Positions 39,112 to 48,320 of a stretch of 64,000 nucleotides of DNA are shown piece by piece. The stretch spans positions 310,001 to 374,000 of the forward strand of contig CAWHMO010000007.1 in assembly GCA_963830565.1 (NCBI GenBank). The letters run 5' to 3'. The position numbers and the translations under genes were made by a program. The stretch comes from DATFDN01 sp963830565 (GTDB lineage: Bacteria > Pseudomonadota > Alphaproteobacteria > Acetobacterales > Acetobacteraceae). The stretch's first letter is position 1; every line of letters starts with the position of its first letter. The notes beneath the pieces were generated by a model. That model made no database searches. It saw only the letters and a program-made list of their open reading frames with translations, and was not told the DNA's origin.

Positions 39112-40085
39112 GGAAGCGGCTCGACATAGGCGCCGATGAGATCGAGCAGGCGTCGCAGTGTCCGGCCCTGACGCGACAGGCCGTATTCGAGCTCGGCGAT
39201 GCGGCTGGCCACGGTCTCGCCGACGGCATCGGCCGCCAGGCTCCTGGCCGGCGCAAGCGCGGGCAGGCCGGCACTCAGGTCCCGGGCAAGCTCGGCCGCC
39301 GTGGCGTCCACCATCTCCGCGGTGACGGCGTGCGTCTCCTCCAGCGCGCCGTACAGCAGCACGCGGGCGCAGAGCGTATTGATGCGGCGAGGCAACCCCG
39401 CTGTATGGCGGAACAGCGCGGCGAAGGCGCCGTCGATCCAGGCTGGATCACCGGTCCAGTCGACCATGCGCAGCCGGTGCTCGACATAGGCCTGCGTCTC
39501 CGCCTGCGAGAGCGGGCCGAGATGGTAGGAGGCGAGCACGCGCTGTCGGAGCTGCTCGAGTTCAGAGCTGGCGAGCATGGCACGGAACTGCGGCTGGCCG
39601 AGCAGGATGGTCTGCAAGCTGGCGCGCGCGTCAATTGTGACGTTGGAGAGCATCCGCAGCTCTTCCAGCGCGCCCAGCGGCAGGTTCTGCGCCTCGTCCA
39701 CCACCAGCAGGCAGCGCCGCCCGACGGCGCGGTGGGCGCGCACCGTCTGTTCGAACCGACGCAGCAAGGCCGCCTTGTCGCCGGTCGTGTCCTCCACGCC
39801 CAGGCTGCCGAGGGCGAGGCGCAGCAGCTCGTCGCCGGAGACGAGCGTGGTCACGATGCGGCCCATCACGTAGGTGGCGCGGTCGAGCTGCGCCCAGAGC
39901 TGCTCCACCAGCGTCGTCTTGCCAGCGCCGACCTCGCCGGTGATGACGATGAAGCCTTCTTCCTGCGCCAGCCCATAGACCAGGTGCGAGATGGCCCGGC
40001 TATGCCCGATCGAGCCGAAGAAGAACCGGCTGTCGGGCGTCAACTGGAAGGGCGGAGCGGTGAAATTGTAGAACGTATCGAACAC
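39108..40085 (-). CDS. XrtA-associated AAA ATPase (TIGR03015/ExeA-like)
   Basis: About 325 residues. GTG 40085 is chosen because the product then begins VFDTFYNFTAPPFQLTPD, the start conserved in this family; a longer frame to 40208 overlaps the next gene. Walker A is GEVGAGKTT (residues ~50-58) and Walker B CLLVVDEAQNLP (~130). It resembles ExeA/GspA ATPases and the TnsC-like group, but in exosortase loci it is a standing member of the EPS module, perhaps coordinating secretion. No peptidoglycan-binding domain is present. Gene overlap with the deacetylase suggests a single transcript. Confidence 0.88.
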   Translation of the reverse strand: MFDTFYNFTAPPFQLTPDSRFFFGSIGHSRAISHLVYGLAQEEGFIVITGEVGAGKTTLVEQLWAQLDRATYVMGRIVTTLVSGDELLRLALGSLGVEDTTGDKAALLRRFEQTVRAHRAVGRRCLLVVDEAQNLPLGALEELRMLSNVTIDARASLQTILLGQPQFRAMLASSELEQLRQRVLASYHLGPLSQAETQAYVEHRLRMVDWTGDPAWIDGAFAALFRHTAGLPRRINTLCARVLLYGALEETHAVTAEMVDATAAELARDLSAGLPALAPARSLAADAVGETVASRIAELEYGLSRQGRTLRRLLDLIGAYVEPLP

Positions 40086-40095
40086 GGTGCCCCGC

Positions 40096-41787
40096 TCAGA
40101 AACGTTTGGTGATGCCGAGAAGGAGCACGTCGTCCCTGAAGCTGCGCCCCGCGTAGTCCGATGCGCGGTCGAGCAATGAGTATCGTGCGACGGTGGAGAC
40201 GGTCTCACTCAGCCGATAGCTGATCCCGACAGTCACCCCGAGGACACGCTCGTGTCCGGCCGGGGCGGTTTGGAATGCCAGGCGGGTGTAGTTGGCCCCA
40301 GCGCCGAGGCTGGTGCGTTCCGAAACCTGGTGCGTCCAGGTGGCGCCCAGGGTCGTGCCGTCCTCGCCGACCCCGCCGCCGGCTGTCGGGTTCGCGGTGC
40401 CGACCGGCGTCTGCTGCTGATGCTGTACCGAGAGCGCGATGCTGTCGCGGTCGCGCTGCGTGATCGCGGTCAGGCTGAGCGTATGGTTGCGGAACAACGC
40501 GTTCTGGGTGCTGAGCAGCCCATTGCCGAGGAACAGCGGCGCGCCGGTCTCCTGATTGGTGGCATTGCCGAACTCGTCGAACTCGGCGAGGCCAAGCTGC
40601 GTCTGGAGCTGCTGCACGTCCGTGGCAAGCGCGGTGGTGTAGCTCGCGGTCAGGCGCGTGCGCGCACCGATTGCGTAATAACCACGGATGTCGAGCGCGT
40701 CGATCCCGGCGTGATGGCCGTAGCCGATCGAGACCTGGCTGTCCGGGTTGGGCGTCAACACCACGCCTAGCTCCCACACCGCATCATCGATGCGCAGGGG
40801 CGGGGTGGTGTGATAGGAGATGCTCTCGGCGCCGAACTCGGCGAAGGGCATCACCATGCGGTTCACCGCATAGCCCAGCCAGTTGGTCGCGATGTCCTCG
40901 CGGGCGCCCGCCAGCACGCCCGTGCCTGTGCTCTGCGCGGCATCCAGCAGAACGAAATCGCGGATACGGCCGAATTCCTCGCCGGTCTGGAACTGCGCCG
41001 TGACTTCGCCCGTCTGCTGACGCTGCGTGCCGACACTGATGGTGCCCGGAACCGGCGCGGTGCCACCACCAGCGCTGATCGACAATTCCGAGAGCGTTAC
41101 CCCGAACTTGCCAGTGCCGACCCCGCCGAATCGATGCTGCACGTACGGCGTAACCGCGAAACTGGTCGTCTGGGCACGGTTCTCCTTGCCGAGGGCGAGT
41201 GTGCCCGGCAGGGATGTGGTGTTCAAGCCGTTGCCGGACGACAGGGTGGGCGAGAGCGAAGCATCGGCGAGGCCGCCAAGGCCGCCTCCCGAGGGCTGCA
41301 CCGAGGCCAGCGCGCGCGCGTTCACGAACAGCGTCTCGGGAACCAAGGTCGCGCTGACCGTGCCGAGCAGGTCCTGCGCCACCGCGTCGGCCGACGGCGT
41401 GCGAGCGTAGAGTTCCAGAACCGGGGCATAGCGGAGATCGAGGTTCAGCCTCGGCGTCGCGCCATGCACCTCCAGCTCCGGCGTGATCGCCGTGACGAGA
41501 TCAGCGCGCCGGTCCGACGAGGTCTGGAAAATGTTGTCGTTGAACAGCTCCTGCGCACCGATCGAGGGCGTGAACGTCCAGGCCGGGGTACGCGGGCCGG
41601 TCGCGTCGGCTGGCATGTCCGGGGACGCGGTCTCGGCGGGCGTGTTCAGGATCGCTCCCGCCGGGGGCAGCGCGAAGGGCAGCGCGCTGGCGGCATCCTG
41701 CGCGCGCACGGCGGCGGGCGTGAGCGCGAGCGCGGCGGCGCCCGCTAGTCGGGCCGCCCGGCGGGGCTGTCCTGGCATGGCGGCCAT
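40096..41787 (-). CDS. PEP-CTERM-system outer-membrane beta-barrel protein (TIGR03016)
   Basis: A 563-residue protein with a signal peptide (AARLAGAAALALTPAAVRAQ) and a long repetitive beta-strand region: TFTPSIGAQELFNDNIFQTS near the start, IGYGHHAGIDALDIRGYYA, HTLSLTAITQRDRDSIALSV and a C-terminal TKRF. The NDNIF motif after the signal region and the terminal Phe are typical of the exosortase-linked barrel. It likely forms the outer-membrane conduit for the polysaccharide. It lies between CpsD and the ATPase genes, its conserved place in these clusters. Confidence 0.88.
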   Translation of the reverse strand: MAAMPGQPRRAARLAGAAALALTPAAVRAQDAASALPFALPPAGAILNTPAETASPDMPADATGPRTPAWTFTPSIGAQELFNDNIFQTSSDRRADLVTAITPELEVHGATPRLNLDLRYAPVLELYARTPSADAVAQDLLGTVSATLVPETLFVNARALASVQPSGGGLGGLADASLSPTLSSGNGLNTTSLPGTLALGKENRAQTTSFAVTPYVQHRFGGVGTGKFGVTLSELSISAGGGTAPVPGTISVGTQRQQTGEVTAQFQTGEEFGRIRDFVLLDAAQSTGTGVLAGAREDIATNWLGYAVNRMVMPFAEFGAESISYHTTPPLRIDDAVWELGVVLTPNPDSQVSIGYGHHAGIDALDIRGYYAIGARTRLTASYTTALATDVQQLQTQLGLAEFDEFGNATNQETGAPLFLGNGLLSTQNALFRNHTLSLTAITQRDRDSIALSVQHQQQTPVGTANPTAGGGVGEDGTTLGATWTHQVSERTSLGAGANYTRLAFQTAPAGHERVLGVTVGISYRLSETVSTVARYSLLDRASDYAGRSFRDDVLLLGITKRF

Positions 41788-41810
41788 CGGCGCCTCTGAC
41801 GTCTCGCCGC

Positions 41811-42677
41811 TCAGGACGTGTAGTACGGGGCATAGGCGCCGAAGGCGTGCCCCCCGTCATGCTGCATCTTGTTCAGGACGAGGTTGATCGCCGGGCAGTC
41901 CTGGATCAGGTCCAGCGCGGCCTCGACCTGCGCGCGCTGCGTGCGCTCCGCCTCCACCACCAAGATGATCTGGCCCACGATCCGGGCGAGCGCGGCGGGA
42001 TCGCTGGTTACCAGGCAAGGCGGCGCGTCCAGGATCACCAGCCGGTCAGACTGCCGACGCGCGAGGCCGTGCAGCAGCTGCGCCACATGCCGGCTGGCCA
42101 GCAGATCCGAGCCGCGGGCGCGGACCCGGCCGACGGGCAGGATGGAGAGGCGGTCGAGCGCGGTCGGATGTTCCAGGCGCGCGGCATCAAGGCTGCCCTC
42201 CCCGGCGAGGTCGAGAAGCCCCGGCGCTTGGCGCAGGGCGACAAGCTCGCTCAGCGAGGCCGCCTTCGCATCGGCATCGATCAGCAGGACGGGATGATCG
42301 CCCTGGCGCGCGATGCTGGCCGCGAGGTTGAGCGCGGTGAAGCTCTTGCCCTCCCCGGCGCGGGGGCTGGTCACCATCAGCAGGTTCGGGTACGCGCCGG
42401 TCTCGGGCCCCGCCGGCGCGAAGGCGGCGCGCAGGACCTGGCGCTGGACCAGCCACAGCTCTTCGGCGATGCGGTCCCGATTGGCCGTGCCGGCCATCAG
42501 CCCGGCTCTCTCCAGCAGCGCCAGCGGGACCGCCGGCGGTCGGGCCGCATCGCGGGGCGCGGAGACCGAAGCCTCAAGCGGACCGGGCGCGGTGGCGGGC
42601 ACCGAACCGAGCGCACCCGGCACGGCGGAGACCAGGCGAGCGGCGGCGCGCTCGATCAGGTGGGACTCGTTCGACAT
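41811..42677 (-). CDS. CpsD/CapB-type tyrosine-protein kinase
   Basis: A 288-residue cytoplasmic BY-kinase that partners the chain-length regulator. ATG 42677 begins MSNESHLIERAAARL. P-loop (Walker A) is VTSPRAGEGKSFTALNLA, Walker A' is VLLIDADAKAASL and Walker B is RLVILDAPPC. The C-terminus AYAPYYTS carries the tyrosine pair expected as autophosphorylation site. It is encoded separately from Wzz, five bases downstream; because of a frame shift in wzz the two appear to run together in one open frame, but the restored wzz ends at 42683. Confidence 0.9.
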   Translation of the reverse strand: MSNESHLIERAAARLVSAVPGALGSVPATAPGPLEASVSAPRDAARPPAVPLALLERAGLMAGTANRDRIAEELWLVQRQVLRAAFAPAGPETGAYPNLLMVTSPRAGEGKSFTALNLAASIARQGDHPVLLIDADAKAASLSELVALRQAPGLLDLAGEGSLDAARLEHPTALDRLSILPVGRVRARGSDLLASRHVAQLLHGLARRQSDRLVILDAPPCLVTSDPAALARIVGQIILVVEAERTQRAQVEAALDLIQDCPAINLVLNKMQHDGGHAFGAYAPYYTS

Positions 42678-42682
42678 CGGGG

Positions 42683-44199
42683 TCAGACCAGGGGGACGCG
42701 CAGGGTGTGAAGAAGCAGCCCGCCGAAAAGGCCGATCAGCAGCGCCAGGGCCAGGGCGACCTGAGCGCCGGCGAGGACACGGCGGCTTGCGGATGGGCCG
42801 CCGCCGATAACGGACAGGCCGCCGAGTACCCGGCAGCCCGAGGGCACGCAGATCCTCGAGCGTAGAGAACGATCGGTCGAACTGCGCCAACAGCACCACG
42901 GTCGCACCGCCAACCCCTAGACCGGCGACCAGGACGCCAATCAACAGCATAGGACGGCTCGGCCATACGGGCAGCAGCGGTATGTCCGGAGGATCGATGA
43001 CGCGTAGACGCACCTTGTCGGCCTGCGTGTCCGCGGCCGCGGCGATGCTTGCCGCCTGCAGCCGCGCCTGCAACTCGTCGTAGTTCTTCCGCAGCACCCC
43101 GTAGTCGCGGTCCAGGTTCTGGTACTCGGCGAGGAGCGCCGGCTGATCGCGCCGGATGCGCTCGATGCGATCGAGATTGGCTTGCGCGACCTCCCGCTGA
43201 TGGGTGAGCGAGGCCACGCTGGACTGCACGTCCACCAGCTTGACCATGAGCTGATCATAGATCGGATTGGGGATGCCGCCGCGCGACGCTGGCCCCGGCG
43301 CCGCCCGGCCGCCTCCATCCCGACGAAGCTGCCTGACCAGCTTCTCCTGCTCGATCACGCCGGGGTAGTTGTCGGTGTAGAGCGTACGCAACTCGCTCAG
43401 CTTCGCCTCGGCCTGGGCGAGCGGCGTAGCAGCACCGGGAAAGCTCGGCAGGTCCGCCCCGGCCAGGACCGGCGGCATCCCCTCCATCCGCTGCCTGAGC
43501 TGCACCTCGAGCGCCTTGGCATCCTGAAGCTGGATCTCGATTCGGGCCAAGGCGTCGCGGGCGGCCTCCACGCCGCCGCCCGCGATCCCGTCGAGCGGCA
43601 ATACACCGGCATACTTGGAGCGGAACGCCGCCCGCCTCTCCTCCACGGCGTGCAGCTGCGCCTCGTAGGAGGCGATCTGGCGCCTCAGGAACTGCTGGGC
43701 GTTCTCCATCTCGCTGCGGTTGCTGGCGGTCGCGCTCTCGGTGAAGATCGAGAGCAGGGTCTGCACCACGTCGCGCGCCAGCCGCGGATTCGAATTCGTG
43801 TATTCGATGGAGAACAGGTTCTTCTCCTGGGACTGCATCTTGACCGCGGTGCTCAGCGCATCGATCAGCCGCTCGCGCTGATCGGGCGTGCCGACGCTCA
43901 GGCCCAGGTCGGTCCTGGAGATCAGCGTCTGCAGGTTGGGGCGGCTGAGCAGCGTTCGCTGCAGCATGCTGAGCTGGTCGGTCGCGCCAGTGTCGGCCGC
44001 GACTCCGCGCAGCAGCGGTGTCAGCACCGCATCGGCATCGACATAGAGTTCGAGCCCGCACCCGATACTGGTCCTTGATGAAGTGCAACCCGGTCCACCC
44101 GGCGAGGCAGACCAGCCACATGACAGCGATGCCGATCCAGCGGCGGCGCCATGCGGCCCGAAGATACCGCCGCAGCAAATCGAGAACCTGGGGCATCAC
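42683..44199 (-). pseudogene. XrtA-system polysaccharide chain length determinant (Wzz/GNVR), two frame shifts
   Basis: About 505 residues after repair. ATG 44199 begins MMPQVLDLLRRYLRAAWRRR with the first helix (IGIAVMWLVCLAGWTGLHFI). One extra base at 44049-44050 moves into LYVDADAVLTPLLRGVAADT, followed by a long periplasmic coiled-coil (FLRRQIASYEAQLHAVEERR... EYQNLDRDYGVLRKNYDELQ), the GNVR-type motif region, and the second helix (PMLLIGVLVAGLGVGG). A further extra base at 42827-42829 restores the end (VLGGLSVIGG... LLLHTLRVPLV). With CpsD it controls EPS chain length. Both shifts look like sequencing insertions. Confidence 0.86.
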
Positions 44200-44212
44200 G
44201 CGTCCGCCGCCT

Positions 44213-44857
44213 TTAGAACCAGGTTTGCGGAATGATCAGCGTGTCGCCCGGCTGCATCGCGACGTTCTGCGAGATGTCGCCATCCTTGATCAGGTCGGCT
44301 AGCCGCACACGGATGATCTTCTGCTCCGCCGGAGCCGTATGGCGCACGATGATAGCGCGGTTGCCGGCAGCGAACTTGGTCAGTCCCTTGGTGGCAATCA
44401 TGACGTCGAGCAGCGTCATGCGATCGCGGTAGGGGATGGCCTCGGGATCGGTCGCCTCGCCGATCACCTTGATCTGGCGTTCCAGGGGACCAACGAAGCT
44501 GCGCACGATGACGGTCACGTTCGGGTCGCGGACGTATTTCTTGAGGCGCGATTCGATTTCGCGCGAGAGCTGATCGGCGGTCTTGCCGGAAGCAACGATA
44601 TCCTGGATCAGCGGCACCGACATGCGCCCGTCGGGGCGCACGGGCACGTCGGGCTCGCTGAGTTCGGGTGCGTGATAGATGAACACGCTGAGCACGTCGC
44701 CGGAGCCGATCACATATTCCTCGCCCGGATGCGCCTGCGCCGGGGTCGGCGGAGCGGCGGCCGAACTGGTCGAATCCGGGCGCGGTGCGGCGCAGGCTGT
44801 CAGACCACATCCGAAAGCCACGAGCAGGGCTGGCAGGGGTGGAACGGACCTGAGCAC
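44213..44857 (-). CDS. Polysaccharide export lipoprotein (Wza family)
   Basis: About 214 residues. GTG 44857 is chosen since TGAGGT lies five bases upstream; TTG 44869 is in frame without one. A lipoprotein signal ends in LTAC. The Poly_export domain begins YVIGSGDVLSVFIYHAPELS and continues VPVRPDGRMSVPLIQDIVAS; a SLBB-type region covers RQIKVIGEATDPEAIPYRDR and the C-terminus ends in DTLIIPQTWF. This short XrtA-type Wza forms the export channel in the outer membrane or periplasm. It is the first gene of the leftward EPS operon, 13 bases before wzz. Confidence 0.9.
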   Translation of the reverse strand: MLRSVPPLPALLVAFGCGLTACAAPRPDSTSSAAAPPTPAQAHPGEEYVIGSGDVLSVFIYHAPELSEPDVPVRPDGRMSVPLIQDIVASGKTADQLSREIESRLKKYVRDPNVTVIVRSFVGPLERQIKVIGEATDPEAIPYRDRMTLLDVMIATKGLTKFAAGNRAIIVRHTAPAEQKIIRVRLADLIKDGDISQNVAMQPGDTLIIPQTWF

Positions 44858-45175
44858 GTGCGACCTCAATCGTTATATTGCTGTGACTTATCCGTTACAA
44901 GCCGCCACCACCTAAGGGTAGCGACCGATTCCGCCGATGACCTCCGGCCGGAAGCGGCATCTGGACTGCTGACACGCGGGCCGGAGCAATGATCGATCCG
45001 ATACGGTAAATCAAGACTAAAGGAAGCTTGACTGTCGGAACAATCTATATGATTTTGGTTTCGACATCTATTCGCGCTGCAACTCGAAGCGGCCCCGCGT
45101 CGCCGGCTCCGCCGAGCGCGGGATCGTGGCTCGTGCGGCACCAGCCCGGTGAGACTGGGGAGAGAAGGAACCGGC
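44858..45175. promoter_or_regulatory. Divergent intergenic control region of the EPS locus
   Basis: This 318-base gap holds no gene that I can support and is visibly richer in A/T than its surroundings. Reading leftward, TTGTAA (complement of 44895-44900) and TATAAC (complement of 44872-44877) are spaced by exactly 17 bases, a fair sigma-70 promoter for the wza operon, though it leaves a very short leader. Reading rightward, TTGACT (45028-45033) with TATGAT (45048-45053) is a candidate for the sugar transferase gene but the 14-base spacer is short. No operator palindrome or riboswitch was recognised. Confidence 0.4.
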
Positions 45176-46531
45176 ATGAGACGGACGATGGGCCGTTATG
45201 TCGCGCCCGAGTTAGCCGCGCTGTGGCTGGCCGACCTCGTGCTGGCCTTCATCGTCGTCTATCTGATGACGGCCTCGCCCGCCGCGCGGGAAGTGCTCGG
45301 CGCCTCCTGGCAGGCACTGGACACGCGGCTGATCGATCACGCCGCCCTGCTCGCCTCGATGCTGGGGGCAACCGCCATCGTCATCGGCCTCTACCGCCCC
45401 GACATCTGTCTCGACCCGCGCCGGGTTGCCCTGAATGCGGCCGTGGTGGCGGTCATCGCCTTTCCGGTTGCGCTTGCGGTGGGTGGCGCCTTCGCCGGGC
45501 TGACCGGCATGTACGCGGCCCGACTGGTGTTGGTTCTGATATCGTGGGTGGCGTGCGTCCCACTCAGTCGCTGGGCACTGCGCTCGGCGCTGAACCCCTC
45601 TCCGCTCGTTCGCCGCGTGCTGCTCGTCGGCGCCACCGAGTCCGCGAGCAGGCTGGTCGCCGCGTTGCACACGCGCCGTGGCGCGATGTTCGAGGTGGCG
45701 GGCGCCGTGAATGCGACCGGCGCTCCGCCCAGCCTAGCGGAGTTGCGCCGCACCCGGGTATGGGCGCTGGTGGCCGTCGAGGGGTGCGACCAAACTCCCG
45801 CCGGCTGGATGCTCGATTACAAGATGCGCGGCGTTCAGGTGTTCGACGAACTCGCGTTTTGCGAGCGGCATCTCGGCCGCATCAGCCTCGACCGACTCAG
45901 CGCCGCCTGGCTGCTCGGTGCCGAAGGCTTCGGCACTGGACGTTCAAGCGAGGCGATCAAGCGCGCAACCGACATTATGGTCAGTCTGGTGATGCTGACC
46001 CTGACCCTGCCGCTGGTGGCGCTCACCGCGTTGGCGGTGCGTCTCGACAGCCCCGGGCCCGTCCTCTACCGCCAGGAACGCGCGGGCCTGGGCGGGCGCA
46101 GCTTCATGCTCCTCAAGTTCCGCAGCATGCGCGTGGACGCCGAGGCCGGGGGACCGCCGCGCTGGGCGGCGCGAGGCGATTCGCGCGTGACGCGGGTCGG
46201 CGCCTTCATCCGCTCAACCCGGATCGACGAACTGCCGCAGCTGTTGAACGTGCTGCGCGGCGATATGAGCCTAGTCGGTCCGCGACCCGAGCGCCCGCAT
46301 TTCGTGGAGCAACTGGCCGAGTTGATCCCATTCTATAATGAGCGAAGCTACGTCAAGCCCGGAATCACCGGCTGGGCACAGGTGAACTATCCATATGGCG
46401 CCTCGGTCGAGGACGCGCGCGAGAAGCTCGCCTACGACCTCTATTACGTGAAGAACCGGGGCATCTTCCTCGACCTGCTGGTGCTGCTCGCGACCGTGCG
46501 CGTGATCCTGTTCCGCGAGGGTGCGCGATAA
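45176..46531 (+). CDS. Undecaprenyl-phosphate sugar phosphotransferase (XrtA-system EpsB type)
   Basis: A 451-residue polyprenyl-phosphate hexose-1-phosphate transferase that starts EPS repeat assembly. ATG 45176 follows AAGGA at six bases. Four N-terminal helices and a CoA-binding-like domain (VRRVLLVGATESASRLVAAL) precede the catalytic C-terminus: KRATDIMVSLVMLTLTLPLV, DSPGPVLYRQERAGLGGRSF, LKFRSMRVDAE, TRIDELPQLLNVLRGDMSLV, GPRPERPHF and GITGWAQVNYPYG. This full architecture is the one found in exosortase EPS loci (TIGR03013-like). It is divergent from the wza operon and shares its control region. Confidence 0.92.
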   Translation: MRRTMGRYVAPELAALWLADLVLAFIVVYLMTASPAAREVLGASWQALDTRLIDHAALLASMLGATAIVIGLYRPDICLDPRRVALNAAVVAVIAFPVALAVGGAFAGLTGMYAARLVLVLISWVACVPLSRWALRSALNPSPLVRRVLLVGATESASRLVAALHTRRGAMFEVAGAVNATGAPPSLAELRRTRVWALVAVEGCDQTPAGWMLDYKMRGVQVFDELAFCERHLGRISLDRLSAAWLLGAEGFGTGRSSEAIKRATDIMVSLVMLTLTLPLVALTALAVRLDSPGPVLYRQERAGLGGRSFMLLKFRSMRVDAEAGGPPRWAARGDSRVTRVGAFIRSTRIDELPQLLNVLRGDMSLVGPRPERPHFVEQLAELIPFYNERSYVKPGITGWAQVNYPYGASVEDAREKLAYDLYYVKNRGIFLDLLVLLATVRVILFREGAR

Positions 46532-46536
46532 CGGTT

Positions 46537-48168
46537 CTAGGCCGCGACGCGCGCGCGTACTCCCGCCGTGGCGCGAGCGTCCTCCTTCACCATGTCGGCC
46601 GCCTTCTCCGCAATCATGATCACCGCCGCGTTGGTGTTGCCGGAAACCATCGTGGGCATGATCGCCGCGTCGGCCACCCGCAATCCATCGATGCCGCGCA
46701 CACGCAGCCGCTCATCGACCACGGCCATCGGGTCCTGCCCCATCTTGCACGTCCCGACCACGTGATAAGTGGTCTGGCCGTTGCCGCGCGCGAACTCCAG
46801 CCACTCGGCATCGGACTGCACCTTCTCGCCGGGGTTCATCTCATAGGCGCGATACTTGTCCATCGCCTTGTTCTCGATGATACGTCGGCCGATCCTCATG
46901 CCGTCCACCAGCACGCGCTGGTCGATCTCCTCGGCCAGGAAATTGGGCCGGATCGCCGGCGCCGCCGTTGGGTCGGACGAGCGCGCATGGATCGAGCCCT
47001 TCAATTCCGGCCGGCACACATAGATGGTCAAGGTCATGCCCGGCTCGCGCTCCAGGATGCGGGTTGCCGCGGAGCCATAGCTGGCGTGCGCGAAGTGATA
47101 CTGCACATCCGGCACTTCGAGCTCGGGGCGGGTCTTGATGAAGCCGTAAGCGATGCCGGCGGTGTAGGTCAGGATGCCGCGTTGCAGGACGAAGTATTTC
47201 ACGACCTCCTGCGCGAACCGCACGCCGCGCGTATGCTCGTTCAGCGTCACCGGCAGCTTGACCCGCCAATTCATGCGCGGCGCATAGTGGTCGCGATAAT
47301 TCTCGCCGACGCCGGGCAGCGCGTGACGCAGCTCAATTCCCAGCGAGCCCAGCAGCGTCGGATCGCCGATGCCGGACAGCTCCAGGATGTGCGGCGACTG
47401 CACCGCGCCGGCGGCCAGGATCACCTCGCCCCGACAACGCGCCTCCTGCTTGGCGCCGCGCTGGAGGTAGCGCACGCCCACCGCGCGCCGCCCCTCCAGG
47501 ATCACCTCGGAGACGTGCGCCTCGGTCTCGATGCGCAAATTGGACCGCGCGGCGGTGGCGACGTCAAGGAACGCCCGCGCCGTGGACCAGCGTCGGCCCC
47601 GCTTCTGCGTGACCTGGAAGTAGCCGAAGCCTTCCTGGCCGCCGTTGTTGTAGTCGGCGTTGCGGGGATAGCCCTCGGCCACGCCGGCGGCGATGAAGGC
47701 GTCGCAGACCTCATTGGTCTCGCGCATGGGCGCGACGTTCAGCTTGCCGCCTCGCCCACGCGCCGGGTCGGCAGGACCTTCGAAATGCTCGGATTTACGG
47801 AAGTAGGGCAGCACGGAGTCATATGACCAGCCCCGATTGCCGAACTGCGCCCAGGTGTCGTAATCGAGATGGTTGCCGCGCACATACAGCATCCCGTTGA
47901 TCGAGCTTGATCCGCCGAGCGTCCTGCCGCGCGGGATCGGAATTGAACGGTTGTTGACGTTGGCCTCGGGCTCGGTGGCGAAGTTCCAATTCAGCTCCGG
48001 GTGGTTAAGCAGCTTGGTGAAGCCGACCGGCACGTTGATCCAGAAATTCTTGTCGCGCGGCCCAGCTTCCAGCAGCAGCACGCGCGTCCCCGAATCCTCG
48101 GTCAGCCGGTTCGCCAGCACACAGCCGGCCGAGCCAGCGCCCACAATGATGTAGTCGTACTCCGCCAT
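46537..48168 (-). CDS. GMC family oxidoreductase (choline/alcohol dehydrogenase-like)
   Basis: An intact 543-residue FAD enzyme. N-terminal FAD motif YIIVGAGSAGCVLANRLTED, then RGRTLGGSSSINGMLYVRGN and GAVQSPHILELSGIGDP. The C-terminal GMC domain has YHVVGTCKMGQDPMAVVDE with the catalytic His and VSGNTNAAVIMIAEKAADM with the partner His/Asn position. It resembles the interrupted paralogue at 16788 along its whole length. Substrate: an alcohol such as choline, polyethylene glycol or other primary alcohol; not resolvable. It converges on the sugar transferase with a five-base gap and diverges from the SDR gene. Confidence 0.92.
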   Translation of the reverse strand: MAEYDYIIVGAGSAGCVLANRLTEDSGTRVLLLEAGPRDKNFWINVPVGFTKLLNHPELNWNFATEPEANVNNRSIPIPRGRTLGGSSSINGMLYVRGNHLDYDTWAQFGNRGWSYDSVLPYFRKSEHFEGPADPARGRGGKLNVAPMRETNEVCDAFIAAGVAEGYPRNADYNNGGQEGFGYFQVTQKRGRRWSTARAFLDVATAARSNLRIETEAHVSEVILEGRRAVGVRYLQRGAKQEARCRGEVILAAGAVQSPHILELSGIGDPTLLGSLGIELRHALPGVGENYRDHYAPRMNWRVKLPVTLNEHTRGVRFAQEVVKYFVLQRGILTYTAGIAYGFIKTRPELEVPDVQYHFAHASYGSAATRILEREPGMTLTIYVCRPELKGSIHARSSDPTAAPAIRPNFLAEEIDQRVLVDGMRIGRRIIENKAMDKYRAYEMNPGEKVQSDAEWLEFARGNGQTTYHVVGTCKMGQDPMAVVDERLRVRGIDGLRVADAAIMPTMVSGNTNAAVIMIAEKAADMVKEDARATAGVRARVAA

Positions 48169-48320
48169 CGCTCGTCCCCTTTCGCCCCGACGATCCTACC
48201 GCCGTGGCCGAAGGTCACGCCAGCAGCGCGCGCATCGGGCACGGCCCGCCGTCGGTCATCGGGGTTGTCGGGCGACGCAAGCGGGGGAAGACTGCGTGAA
48301 ACTGAAGGGGAGGGGAACCG

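Noticed and set aside
39108..40085. The AAA ATPase as a TnsC-like transposition or defence ATPase
   Set aside because: Its start VFDTFYNFTAPPFQLTPD and its place between the barrel and deacetylase genes fit the exosortase-linked TIGR03015 family.
41811..44027. A single fused Wzz-CpsD kinase as read directly
   Set aside because: The join depends on an extra base at 42827-42829; with it removed Wzz ends at 42683 after a normal second helix, and CpsD has its own ATG at 42677.
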